From an uncultured Wohlfahrtiimonas sp. (GTDB taxonomy: Bacteria; Pseudomonadota; Gammaproteobacteria; Cardiobacteriales; Wohlfahrtiimonadaceae): a stretch of DNA of 36,433 nt. The notes under the pieces are model-generated. The model had not been told where the DNA came from. It did not search any database and worked only from the letters and a program-made list of their open reading frames with translations. Location of the stretch: positions 1 through 36,433 of the forward strand of contig CANRJX010000009.1 in NCBI GenBank assembly GCA_947631095.1. The letters run 5' to 3'. Each line of letters begins with the position of its first letter. Position 1 is the stretch's first letter. Shown here piece after piece: positions 20,528 through 29,702 of this stretch. A program made the position numbers and the translations under genes.

Positions 20528-21046
20528 ATGAAAAAGCAATTAACTACATTAGTAATTGCTGGGCTTGTTGCTTCAACATCAGCAATGGCTCAACTAGAAG
20601 GTTTAGTAGATCGTCAAGGTGAATTCGTTAGAGATCGTCAAGGTGAATGTGTTTTGACACTTGATGGAACACCTGGTTGTGGTTCAAGAAGTATTTCTTT
20701 AAGCGCAGATACTTTCTTTGATTTTGATAAATCAGTATTAAAACCAGCTGGTAAAGAAAAATTAAATGAATTAGCAGCAGAAATCAAAAAAGATGGCGCT
20801 AAAGTTAAATCAATTTCTTTATCTGGTTACACTGATGCTATCGGTACACAACAGTACAACTTAGGTTTATCTGATCGTCGTGCTAAAGCAGTTGAAGCAT
20901 ACTTAGTAGCTAACGGCGTAAACCCAGCAATCATCACTACTCATGGTTACGGTAAAGACAACCCTATCGCAACTAATGATACTCCTGAAGGCCGTGCAAA
21001 AAACCGCCGTGTTGACGTAGTAATTAATGGTGTAGTTGGTAAATAA
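20528..21046 (+). CDS. OmpA-family C-terminal domain protein (RmpM-like, no beta-barrel)
   Basis: Signal peptide; FFDFDKSVLKPAGKEKL, LSGYTDAIGTQQYNLGLSDRRA, GRAKNRRVDV; only 172 aa. Confidence 0.93.
   Translation: MKKQLTTLVIAGLVASTSAMAQLEGLVDRQGEFVRDRQGECVLTLDGTPGCGSRSISLSADTFFDFDKSVLKPAGKEKLNELAAEIKKDGAKVKSISLSGYTDAIGTQQYNLGLSDRRAKAVEAYLVANGVNPAIITTHGYGKDNPIATNDTPEGRAKNRRVDVVINGVVGK
20609..20656 (+). repeat. 24-bp in-frame tandem duplication within ompA-like gene
   Basis: GATCGTCAAGGTGAATTCGTTAGA / GATCGTCAAGGTGAATGTGTTTTG encoding DRQGEFVR/DRQGECVL. Confidence 0.8.
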
Positions 21047-21062
21047 TTTACCTCTGAATCAT

Positions 21063-21095
21063 TAAACACCTAGCAATGCTAGGTGTTTTTTTATT
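21063..21095 (+). terminator. Intrinsic terminator after ompA-like gene
   Basis: ACACCTAGC-AAT-GCTAGGTGT followed by TTTTTT. Confidence 0.88.
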
Positions 21096-21097
21096 GT

Positions 21098-21646
21098 CTA
21101 AAATTTTATTAAATGGGATGGAGAAATAAAATAATCCATAGGAATATCATGCCCTTGCCTTTCAAAAACCTCATTTCTTAGCTGAAAGTCCCAGCCAACA
21201 CCAACTAGTATTGAATGACCCTTAATATTTTTTAAATATCGATCATAATACCCCTTTCCCATACCAATCCTTGTTCCAGCATTATCTATAGCGACGAGTG
21301 GAACAATAAAAATATCAGGCACATAATCAATTACATCTGTTGCAGGTTCCGGTATATCATACTTACCAATTGCCCACAAAGATTTTGGCTGATAATGCAC
21401 AAATTCTAATTCATCATTAATATTTATTTTAGGTAAGGAAATTTTTTTATTTAAAGCACACCGCTCAAAAATATAATCAACAGATATTTCATTACGAACA
21501 GAACTATATAATGCGATACTAGAAGAATCTGTAATTAATGTAATTAATTTTTGGTTGAAGCTAGCAATATTAGAATCGATATATTCTTGATTTAGCTTAG
21601 CGCGCATCTTTAATATCTGATGGCGAATAGAAGATTGATTATTCAT
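21098..21646 (-). CDS. fau: 5-formyltetrahydrofolate cyclo-ligase (YgfA)
   Basis: IFIVPLVAIDNAGTRIGMGKGYYDRYL motif; immediately downstream of 6S RNA as in many proteobacteria. Confidence 0.95.
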   Translation of the reverse strand: MNNQSSIRHQILKMRAKLNQEYIDSNIASFNQKLITLITDSSSIALYSSVRNEISVDYIFERCALNKKISLPKININDELEFVHYQPKSLWAIGKYDIPEPATDVIDYVPDIFIVPLVAIDNAGTRIGMGKGYYDRYLKNIKGHSILVGVGWDFQLRNEVFERQGHDIPMDYFISPSHLIKF

Positions 21647-21654
21647 ATAAAATA

Positions 21655-21850
21655 TAGAGTGGACCCCGAAGTACCGTTAAGTAAACCTTACCCTTGAACC
21701 GAATGGTTCAAATGGATATAAGTTTAAACACTTTAGGCTTCTGATCAAAGATCAGCATGCTCACCAGTGCTTAGTAATATATCTTACGATATACTTAGGA
21801 TCAAGGGGACTTAGGCATATTAAACACGTATAGCTCAGTGATCCACCCTT
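21655..21850 (-). ncRNA. ssrS: 6S RNA
   Basis: Minus-strand sequence contains GGTGAGCATGCTGATC...AGAAGCCT and TTGAACCATTCGGTTCAAGGGTAA, matching hallmarks of E. coli 6S RNA; ends pair (GTGGATC/GGTCCAC, allowing G-U); ends approximate. Confidence 0.93.
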
Positions 21851-21855
21851 GAAAG

Positions 21856-21864
21856 AATTGTAGC
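21856..21864 (-). promoter_or_regulatory. Putative -10 element of the 6S RNA promoter
   Basis: Minus strand reads TGCTACAATTCTTTCAAGGGTGG: TACAAT about 7 nt before the inferred 6S 5' end. Confidence 0.55.
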
Positions 21865-21899
21865 ATTTTTTACCTCAAGACAACAACATTGATAATTTT

Positions 21900-22580
21900 T
21901 TATACTTTAGACAAAATTAATGCGGTAATTTTTTCAGCACCCGCTTGAACTAACGATGATGATGCATATTTCAATGTTGCACCTGTGGTTAAAACATCAT
22001 CTAGCAACAAAATATGACCAGATATTTCGTCACAATTAAAAGAACTTTTAAGGTTATTTGCCCGCTCTTGCTTAGATAATTGACTCTGAGGTATTGAAAA
22101 AGAAGCTTTATGTAATTTATTGTATAAAATTGGTTTATGAATATATTTTTGCAATGAGATCGCAATCTCATACATATGATTAAAACCACGACCAGCCAAT
22201 CTTATTCTATCAATTGGCATTGGCAAAATATAATCAACATCTCTAAAAATATCTTCATACTCTTGAATGACAGGCAACATTAGCTCTTGAATCACCCTAG
22301 CCATATACATCTGCCGATTAAATTTTAACTTAATAATGGCATCTCTCATCACATCGCTATATTGATAACCAATAATATACCTATCAATATTACTTTGATC
22401 ATTTACCAATTCACATCTTACACAATGATTATGAGCCATATCGGCACCACATTGCTCACAATAACTATACTGTCGTGTAGCATTAGAAAAACATGTTTCA
22501 CAGATAATCTTATCATGAGTTAAAATGCCACAAATAGCACAATGATGCGGATATAAAAATTGAAATATCCGCGTAAACAT
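21900..22580 (-). CDS. comF: ComF-family phosphoribosyltransferase-like protein
   Basis: CxxC zinc-finger clusters HHCAICGI/YCEQCGADM and PRTase loop ILLLDDVLTTGATL. Confidence 0.93.
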   Translation of the reverse strand: MFTRIFQFLYPHHCAICGILTHDKIICETCFSNATRQYSYCEQCGADMAHNHCVRCELVNDQSNIDRYIIGYQYSDVMRDAIIKLKFNRQMYMARVIQELMLPVIQEYEDIFRDVDYILPMPIDRIRLAGRGFNHMYEIAISLQKYIHKPILYNKLHKASFSIPQSQLSKQERANNLKSSFNCDEISGHILLLDDVLTTGATLKYASSSLVQAGAEKITALILSKV

Positions 22581-22582
22581 TT

Positions 22583-23584
22583 TTAAAAACTCTTAATCTG
22601 AGAATAATTTGGAATATTTAAACGTGTATTCTCATCTTTTAAGCGCAGTGGTAAATCCGCTTCAAACACATCAGGATTAAGAGCCTGAACTGCCCTAATA
22701 ATGTCATTCAAATGCACACGATAGCTGTTAGATAAACTACGAAACAGTGGCAATAAAGACTCATCCACTTCCATTGACTCAACAATTGGCACAGAGCGCT
22801 CACCCAAATATCGCCTTGGCCTTAAAACATCTTTCGAACTATATTTAGATGAATTCAATAATGGTCGATAAATCACTGACTGATAAGGATTCAATCTTAA
22901 TGGCAATGTTGTAAATATCGCCTTATAGCTGGGTACTCTATATTCATTAATATTTTCTTCTGTAATTTTTACCAGATCTTCACTTTTAATGATTGTAATC
23001 TCACCTTCAGAAGATAACTTTTCAACTTTTTGAATGGCTGTTGGTAATTGCACAGATCTTGAAGTAATTTTCACATTATTTGGCAAAAGCCATCCGATAG
23101 AATATTCATACATTGATAAAGTGTCTAAAATATTTTCGGCTTGCTTTGAGCCTTTTTCAAATTCATCTGGTGTAATTTTAGTTACTAATGCATCCCTATA
23201 AGCAACCAAGTCACTCGCACCATGTCTTGATGCAACAATCGACCACGCATAAGCATCTGCCATATTTTTATGAATACCAATGCCTAAACGAGCTAAAGTT
23301 GAATAATTAAATGCAGCATCAATATGCCCCGCTTTTGCAGCCTTTAAATATAATTCAGCTGCTTTGGCATAATTTTTAAATGTTCCTGTACCCGTTTGGT
23401 ACATAGTCGCCAAATTATTAGCTGCATCGATATGACCGAGCTTTTCTAGCTCGCTAAATAATCGCAATGCCTCCTCATATTCTTGACGATCATAAGCATC
23501 AATCGCTTCGCTAAAATTATCAGCAAAACTTATAGAAAAAATCAGATAAATTAAAACACATATTATTTTGGGCATATCCGACAA
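22583..23584 (-). CDS. Sel1-repeat protein with C-terminal FimV/LysM-like segment
   Basis: Signal peptide; HIDAANNLATMYQTGTGTFKNYAKAAELYLKAAKAGHIDAAFNY Sel1 repeats; VHLNDIIRAVQALNPDVFEADLPLRLKDENTRLNIPNY resembles FimV N-terminal domain. Confidence 0.8.
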   Translation of the reverse strand: MSDMPKIICVLIYLIFSISFADNFSEAIDAYDRQEYEEALRLFSELEKLGHIDAANNLATMYQTGTGTFKNYAKAAELYLKAAKAGHIDAAFNYSTLARLGIGIHKNMADAYAWSIVASRHGASDLVAYRDALVTKITPDEFEKGSKQAENILDTLSMYEYSIGWLLPNNVKITSRSVQLPTAIQKVEKLSSEGEITIIKSEDLVKITEENINEYRVPSYKAIFTTLPLRLNPYQSVIYRPLLNSSKYSSKDVLRPRRYLGERSVPIVESMEVDESLLPLFRSLSNSYRVHLNDIIRAVQALNPDVFEADLPLRLKDENTRLNIPNYSQIKSF

Positions 23585-24414
23585 ATCATCATTAAAGGAT
23601 CATGGTCACTATAGGCTCGGTCGCTATTTTGATCTGTATTAATATGCGCAATCGAGCATTCTATTTTTTCGAAGCCTTCATTGTACAGAATATAATCTAA
23701 AAGCATGGGCTTTTTATGATACTTATATGTGAAAATTTGATATTGCAATGATTGATGAGCACTTTCCAAACCAAGTCCAACAAATGCTTTTAAAGTTTTA
23801 CTTGAAAACGTATCATTCATATCACCCATTACCAACAATGGAACCTCTAATAAATTATTATCTTGAATGTATTCAGCAATATATTGAGATTGCCTGTTTC
23901 TCTGTTTTTTTGCTTGCTTCTTAGTTTGATCTTTAGTGCTCATAGATTTTAAATGGCAATTAATGACATTAAACCCCATACCATTGAATTCAAAACTTGC
24001 CAATAATGGATGACGTGATGCAACTAAATCATCTACTTCATTACCAATAAAAACATCAGCATTCTCTCCGACTAAAATTAAATGCTTTAATGTCACCAAC
24101 GCTTCACGATACAAAAAGCCACAGCGAATATTGATGTTGTCAGCCCCACCACTGCTTTCAGGCAGAGGAGCAATTTCCGCATAACGATAATCTTGCTGAA
24201 ATTGATCTTTTAAAACTTGAATGAGCTGATTTGCGATTTTGGCATGAACAACTGGCTCATCGTCAACTTCCAGCCCTCCAAATTCTTGTACTGCAATGAT
24301 CATGGGTGAATTTAAATCTTCAACAATAGAACGAGCAAAGTTATTGATACGCTCTTCATTCGACCATTCACCAAAATTAGCGGCATTAATTGTCGCGACA
24401 CTTAAAACATTCAT
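23563..24414 (-). CDS. Endonuclease/exonuclease/phosphatase (EEP) family protein
   Basis: VATINAANFGEW, AVQEFGG, NVINCHLKS, LLVMGDMNDTF, YSDHDPLM. Confidence 0.88.
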   Translation of the reverse strand: MNVLSVATINAANFGEWSNEERINNFARSIVEDLNSPMIIAVQEFGGLEVDDEPVVHAKIANQLIQVLKDQFQQDYRYAEIAPLPESSGGADNINIRCGFLYREALVTLKHLILVGENADVFIGNEVDDLVASRHPLLASFEFNGMGFNVINCHLKSMSTKDQTKKQAKKQRNRQSQYIAEYIQDNNLLEVPLLVMGDMNDTFSSKTLKAFVGLGLESAHQSLQYQIFTYKYHKKPMLLDYILYNEGFEKIECSIAHINTDQNSDRAYSDHDPLMMICRICPK

Positions 24415-25826
24415 TCGTTAAAATAGAGCGAATAACACGCTTCCAATAGTTTTGTTTTATCAGGATCATGCTTATATTTTTCAATATTATCTAAATATTC
24501 AGCACGCAAATACTCAACATTAGCCTCAAATCGAGCATCGCAATACTCTATCCATGCCTTATATTCTTCACCATTTAAACTTTCTGGATAATTCTTTGCT
24601 CTATACAAAAAGATCAGCGGTGCGATTCGTGCATCTTTAAATTGATAATGTGCTTGCTGCAATGCTTCAGCTGATAAATAAGGAATTTGCTCCATGATTT
24701 TTTTATCTTCAGGACCAAAAAAACCATCATATAACATTGATTCGACACGATTAATAATTGGTTGATCACCATAAGATGGTGCTGTTGTCGGCTTAAATAC
24801 AGAGATAAGCTTTTTCTCAATATCTGAAAGATTTTGCATAATTATCGATACCTTATCCAAGCAACTTTCAATCTCTAATCCATGCAAGTTTTCAACATCT
24901 CTCAGCACGCCAAAGGGCGCAATAATCGGACATTTATTTAAATGTATCAATTTCACAGGCACCCGATGACGACCTTCTTCCAAATTCTCTGTTGCTGTAT
25001 ACATTGCATTTTTAATTTCTTCAGCACTGTAATTCAACAACTCATCAATATCACCACGAAGATCAACCACAATGACCGCATTTTTATTCCATGGATGCAT
25101 TGATATCGGCATCACTAAAGATAAATATCCATTAACCTCACCAAACATTCCAGAAACATGCACCAATGGTTTATACATATGTTTTTCGATAATTGGTTGC
25201 AGATCTTTAGCGCGTCTATTTTGATAAAAGTAATCAAAAAACTTCGGCTGTTTTTCCTTCAAAAGCTTTAAAACAGCGATGGTCGCGTAAACATCACTCA
25301 ACGCATCATGGGCATTTGTATGTTCTAGATCATTTGCCTTAGAAAGCTCTTCAAGTTTCAAAGTAACTTTGCCATCTATTGCTGGCCACTTAATGTCAGA
25401 TGGTCTTAAAGCATACACACCACGCACCAAATCTAATGCATCCCAACGAGAATTACCATTTTTCCATGTGTATGCGTAGGGATCAAAAAAATTTCGATAG
25501 AAAAGATAACGCGTCATTTCATCATCAAATCTGATCGAATTGAAACCCAATACACATGTATTTGGCTTCATAAATTCATCATAAATGCGCTGTGCAAATT
25601 CACGCTCAGGCAAGCCATGTTCGTTACAATATTCTGGCGTAATGCCTGTAATCAAAATGGCACTTGACGATGGAATATAATCATCATATTGCTGGCAATA
25701 AATATTGATGGGCTCATCAATAATATTAAAATTCAAATCAGTACGAATTGCTGCAAATTGAGCTATTCGATCATTCCGCGGACTGATTCCAAATGTTTCA
25801 TAATCATAAAAAAGAAATTCTGACAT
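24411..25826 (-). CDS. sbcB: Exodeoxyribonuclease I
   Basis: FLFYDYETFGISPRNDRIAQFAAIRTD, VLGFNSIRFDDEMTRYLFYRNFFDPYA, AHDALSDVYATI; full-length ExoI. Confidence 0.97.
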   Translation of the reverse strand: MSEFLFYDYETFGISPRNDRIAQFAAIRTDLNFNIIDEPINIYCQQYDDYIPSSSAILITGITPEYCNEHGLPEREFAQRIYDEFMKPNTCVLGFNSIRFDDEMTRYLFYRNFFDPYAYTWKNGNSRWDALDLVRGVYALRPSDIKWPAIDGKVTLKLEELSKANDLEHTNAHDALSDVYATIAVLKLLKEKQPKFFDYFYQNRRAKDLQPIIEKHMYKPLVHVSGMFGEVNGYLSLVMPISMHPWNKNAVIVVDLRGDIDELLNYSAEEIKNAMYTATENLEEGRHRVPVKLIHLNKCPIIAPFGVLRDVENLHGLEIESCLDKVSIIMQNLSDIEKKLISVFKPTTAPSYGDQPIINRVESMLYDGFFGPEDKKIMEQIPYLSAEALQQAHYQFKDARIAPLIFLYRAKNYPESLNGEEYKAWIEYCDARFEANVEYLRAEYLDNIEKYKHDPDKTKLLEACYSLYFNE

Positions 25827-26548
25827 TATAATGAGAAATTTTCACCTAAATATGCTCTGCGGACATCTGGGTTTTCCAACAACTCTTCAGTTGTTCCTTC
25901 CGCAATTACGCCACCATCTTTCAAAATATATGAGCGCTGACAAATGCTTAATGTTTCGCGAATATTATGGTCCGTGATCAAAACACCAATACCACGATTA
26001 GACAAATCTAAAATAATGCTTTGAATGTCTGCAACCGATAAAGGATCAACACCTGCAAATGGCTCATCTAATAATAAAAACTTTGGATTCAATGCCAAAC
26101 TTCTAGCGATTTCAACACGGCGTCTTTCACCACCTGACAATGACATCCCAAGTGAATTAGCAATATGCGTAATTTTAAAGTCTTCCAATAAGCTATCTGC
26201 AAGTTCATTTTGCTGTAGCTTCGTTAAATCTTTACGAGTTTGGCAAATGGCCAAAATATTATCGCGTGATGTCATTTTGCGAAAAATAGAAGCTTCTTGT
26301 GGTAAATAACCAATGCCTTTATGAGCTCTTTCATGCATCGGAAGTTTTGTAATGTCTTGATCATCTAAAAAAATATGACCTTCATCAGCAACGATTAAAC
26401 CAACGGTCATATAAAAACTCGTTGTCTTACCCGCGCCATTTGGCCCCAATAATCCAACAATTTCACCTGCATTGATATAAAAAGACGCCCCATTCACAAC
26501 CGTTCGCTTTTTAAAGCGCTTAACCAACTCTTTTGCCTTTAATTGCAT
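25826..26548 (-). CDS. lptB: LPS export ABC transporter ATP-binding protein
   Basis: [68 protein letters not shown]. Confidence 0.97.
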   Translation of the reverse strand: MQLKAKELVKRFKKRTVVNGASFYINAGEIVGLLGPNGAGKTTSFYMTVGLIVADEGHIFLDDQDITKLPMHERAHKGIGYLPQEASIFRKMTSRDNILAICQTRKDLTKLQQNELADSLLEDFKITHIANSLGMSLSGGERRRVEIARSLALNPKFLLLDEPFAGVDPLSVADIQSIILDLSNRGIGVLITDHNIRETLSICQRSYILKDGGVIAEGTTEELLENPDVRRAYLGENFSL

Positions 26549-26550
26549 GG

Positions 26551-27057
26551 CTACTTCCCTTTAGGCTTAATTTCAAAAAAGACACGATCAGAAGAGTTCT
26601 TATCACTTAATGCTTTAACTTTTTTATCCAATGTATTGTATTCAATGACATTCGCTTCAACGATATCTGTCCCTTGAGTTAATCGTGCATTTTTCTTCAA
26701 TACAAGGAGGTTTTTTTGTGGAAAATATTCTAAAATTTCACCCTCACCATAAACCCATGGTTTATCTTCTTCTGGTAAATATTTAATTTTAATTTTTTTA
26801 CCTGTCGCGATGACATTATCCAATTCTTCATTGATCATCTTAAATTTTGCATGATCAGCTTGAATCTCTAAAGTCCCTTGTACCATTACAACATTTGTGT
26901 CGTAAAACCCTTCGTTGATTTGCTGATCATAACCACCTGAATCAGCTGTAATCTGAATGGGTAAATTGCTATCTTCTGGCAATGCGTGAGCAATTGGCAT
27001 TATCAAAACAGAAGCTAAGAATATATTAATAACGGTTTTAATCTTTGATCGTTTCAT
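26551..27057 (-). CDS. lptA: LPS transport periplasmic protein LptA
   Basis: Signal peptide; [39 protein letters not shown]; between lptC and lptB. Confidence 0.93.
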   Translation of the reverse strand: MKRSKIKTVINIFLASVLIMPIAHALPEDSNLPIQITADSGGYDQQINEGFYDTNVVMVQGTLEIQADHAKFKMINEELDNVIATGKKIKIKYLPEEDKPWVYGEGEILEYFPQKNLLVLKKNARLTQGTDIVEANVIEYNTLDKKVKALSDKNSSDRVFFEIKPKGK

Positions 27058-27652
27058 AATAACTTTTCACATCCTTCGACAAATTGAATTGCCCAGTTTT
27101 TGGAAATCCCAATAAACCAATCCCTTCGATTGTGTTATTGGGATAATTGCGTATTTTTGTCCACACATCATTTGTTACTTTCTCACCTTTATTGTGAACA
27201 AACAGCTGAGATGTATTCAAAATTGTTGTAGTTGCTGCATTATCTTTATCAAATTTTGTCAGTACGACATCATCATTCATAACAATCAATGATTGATCAC
27301 TATTACTTTTTGCGCTGTCACTTTTAGCGGTCCAATCTTTTAGACCCTCTTCTGTATAGTGGGTTAAAAATGGATCATCAAACTTAGAACCTCGTTCGTC
27401 ATCATAATGCTCCATTTCTGGCCCAATCATGGAATAAGCCTTTTTCCCATTTTCATCAAAACGCACTAAATCATAGTCCTTAACTATAAATAATGGATAA
27501 GGAGAGACAGAGCCTTCCTCTTCACTATTGTTATCCTTATAGAGCGTCAGTGATATATAACCCAACACACCAATGATGATGATAAAAATAAAATTTTGTA
27601 AGTAATGCTTCAAAATCACAAGATTAAGCCTTAAAAGTTTTAATGCCTTCAT
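27038..27652 (-). CDS. lptC: LPS export membrane protein LptC
   Basis: N-terminal TM, KDYDLVRFDENGKKAYSMIGPEMEHYDD; position upstream of lptA. Confidence 0.88.
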   Translation of the reverse strand: MKALKLLRLNLVILKHYLQNFIFIIIIGVLGYISLTLYKDNNSEEEGSVSPYPLFIVKDYDLVRFDENGKKAYSMIGPEMEHYDDERGSKFDDPFLTHYTEEGLKDWTAKSDSAKSNSDQSLIVMNDDVVLTKFDKDNAATTTILNTSQLFVHNKGEKVTNDVWTKIRNYPNNTIEGIGLLGFPKTGQFNLSKDVKSYYETIKD

Positions 27653-28280
27653 CCGTTGCTAAGATTAATAAATCTGCAGGACGATGTGCAAAAATACCGT
27701 TAGTGACAACACCAACGATTTGATTAATATGTGTTTCTAATGCCAATGGATCGTGAATTTCTAAACCATATACATCAATGATTGGATTACCATTATCAGT
27801 AATGACATTAGGACGAATGCGCGCCTCACCAATTTTATTCAATTCTCTTTGAACATGTTTCAACGCCATTGGAATCACTTCTACAGGCAATGGAAATTTA
27901 CCTAAAGTTTGTACATATTTAGATTCATCTGCGATACAAATAAACTGATCTGCATGCGCAGCAACAATTTTTTCACGAGTTAAAGCAGCACCGCCACCTT
28001 TGATCATTTGCATTTGAGGATTAATTTCATCAGCACCATCAATGTACAATGTTAATTTTTCAACATCAGTTAATGGTAAAACTTCAAAACCTAATTGAAT
28101 CAACTGTTCAGTTGATCTTTCAGAGCTAGAAACAACAACATCAATTAAATGACGAACTTCTGGCAACAAAGCAATTAAACAATCTACAGTTGAACCTGTA
28201 CCAACCCCTAACAACTCACCTTTTGAGATATACGTTAAGGCTTTTTCTGCTGCTTGTTGCTTTAAAGTTTTTTGGCTCAT
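27624..28280 (-). CDS. rpiA: Ribose-5-phosphate isomerase A
   Basis: LLGVGTGSTVDCLI, LYIDGADEINPQMQMIKGGGAALTREKIVA. Confidence 0.97.
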   Translation of the reverse strand: MSQKTLKQQAAEKALTYISKGELLGVGTGSTVDCLIALLPEVRHLIDVVVSSSERSTEQLIQLGFEVLPLTDVEKLTLYIDGADEINPQMQMIKGGGAALTREKIVAAHADQFICIADESKYVQTLGKFPLPVEVIPMALKHVQRELNKIGEARIRPNVITDNGNPIIDVYGLEIHDPLALETHINQIVGVVTNGIFAHRPADLLILATDEGIKTFKA

Positions 28281-28368
28281 TTTATTCCCCTAATGAAAAA
28301 ATTGCTCATATTATAGGTGTTTTTATGTTAAAACGGGAGTTTATTTACACTAAAAAACCAGCCAAATG

Positions 28369-28385
28369 TCTAGTGATCGACTAGA
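28369..28385. promoter_or_regulatory. Perfect palindrome TCTAGT-GATCG-ACTAGA upstream of slyD / opposite rpiA operon start
   Basis: 6-bp perfect arms, 5-bp centre, just upstream of a candidate -10 TATAGT (28394-28399). Confidence 0.4.
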
Positions 28386-28435
28386 GTTTGCTGTATAGTG
28401 TGAAAATTGCAAACCAACATTAAAAGGATTTTATA

Positions 28436-28921
28436 ATGACCATCACATCTAACAAAGTTGTATCTGTTTTCTACACATTAACTGATGATCAAGGTAATGT
28501 AATTGATAGCAACAAAGGTCAAGAGCAAGCATTAACATACATTCAAGGCGCTGGCATGATGATCCCAGGTTTTGAAAAAGCATTAGAAGGCGCAGAAGCT
28601 GGCCAACAAGTTGCATTCAGTGTTGCACCTGAAGATGGTTATGGCCTTCGTAGTGATGAAAATGTATTCACAATCAGCCGCAGCGAACATTTCAAAGAAA
28701 CTGATGATATTCAAGCAGGCGGCATGATCGCAGCTGAAGAAAATGGTCATCAACGTCATTTTGTAATTTTAAGCGTAGAAGGCGACGAAATTACTTTAGA
28801 TGCAAACCATTTCTTAGCAGGTAAAACTTTAAACTTTGACGTTGATGTTGTCGAAGTACGTGATGCAACAGCGCAAGAATTAGATCATGGTCACGTTCAT
28901 GCAGGCGGCCACGATCACTAA
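28436..28921 (+). CDS. slyD: FKBP-type peptidyl-prolyl isomerase, SlyD-like
   Basis: YIQGAGMMIPGFEKALEGAEAGQQVAFSVAPEDGYG, DANHFLAGKTLNFDVDVVEVRDAT; His-rich C-terminus HGHVHAGGHDH. Confidence 0.9.
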   Translation: MTITSNKVVSVFYTLTDDQGNVIDSNKGQEQALTYIQGAGMMIPGFEKALEGAEAGQQVAFSVAPEDGYGLRSDENVFTISRSEHFKETDDIQAGGMIAAEENGHQRHFVILSVEGDEITLDANHFLAGKTLNFDVDVVEVRDATAQELDHGHVHAGGHDH

Positions 28922-28944
28922 AACTAAATTAGGATTTATTCTTC

Positions 28945-29679
28945 ATGTCTAAACCTTGTTTTCAATTGAAGGGCGGTCTTTTTACATTGACCGTTCTTCA
29001 ACTATTTTCGAATAATCTTAAAGAGTTTGAAGAAACCTTAAATCTTAAGATTAAAGAATCACCTGATTTTTTCCAGCAATTGCCTGTGATTATCGACTTA
29101 GGTCAGCTACCTGAAGACACGCTTCATTTGGACTTCAATTGGCTAAAAAACCTACTACTTAATCAAGGCATCATTCCTGTTGCTTTGTTGAATACACCAG
29201 AAAATTTACTCAATAAAGCAAAAGCTAGCAACTGGGGAATTTTTCCAAATATTCAACCGCGTTATGAAAAACCTAAAGCTGAACAAACTGAAGTCTTAGC
29301 TAAAGAAATAGTAGTAGAAGCGCCTCAAGAACAAGCGAATAATACTGTTAAATTAGTGACGAGTCATATTCGTTCAGGACAACAAATCTATCATACAGGC
29401 GGAGATTTAATCATCATCAACACTGTTAACACAGGTGCCGAAGTGTTAGCAAATGGTAACATTCATATTTATGGAGCTTTACGCGGACGCGCATTAGCTG
29501 GTGTGAACGGTGACACTTCTGCAAGAATTTTTTGCCAATCATTAGAAGCCGAGCTAATTTCTATTGCTGGAAAATATAAACTTTTAGAGTCAATCGCTGA
29601 TGAATGGTATGGAAAGGCGGTACAAATATATCTGGAAGGTGATGAATTAAAAATAGAACACATCACTAAAGAACTTTAA
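28945..29679 (+). CDS. minC: Septum site-determining protein MinC
   Basis: VTSHIRSGQQIYHTGGDLIIINTVNTGAEVLANGNIHIYGALRGRALAG; upstream of minD. Confidence 0.96.
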   Translation: MSKPCFQLKGGLFTLTVLQLFSNNLKEFEETLNLKIKESPDFFQQLPVIIDLGQLPEDTLHLDFNWLKNLLLNQGIIPVALLNTPENLLNKAKASNWGIFPNIQPRYEKPKAEQTEVLAKEIVVEAPQEQANNTVKLVTSHIRSGQQIYHTGGDLIIINTVNTGAEVLANGNIHIYGALRGRALAGVNGDTSARIFCQSLEAELISIAGKYKLLESIADEWYGKAVQIYLEGDELKIEHITKEL

Positions 29680-29702
29680 AATATAAAACGTAGGAGTCTA
29701 TC

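Noticed and set aside
20359-20622. 87-aa ORF upstream of and overlapping the ompA-like gene
   Set aside because: Different frame from a clear signal-peptide gene, low complexity, no domain; likely leader sequence
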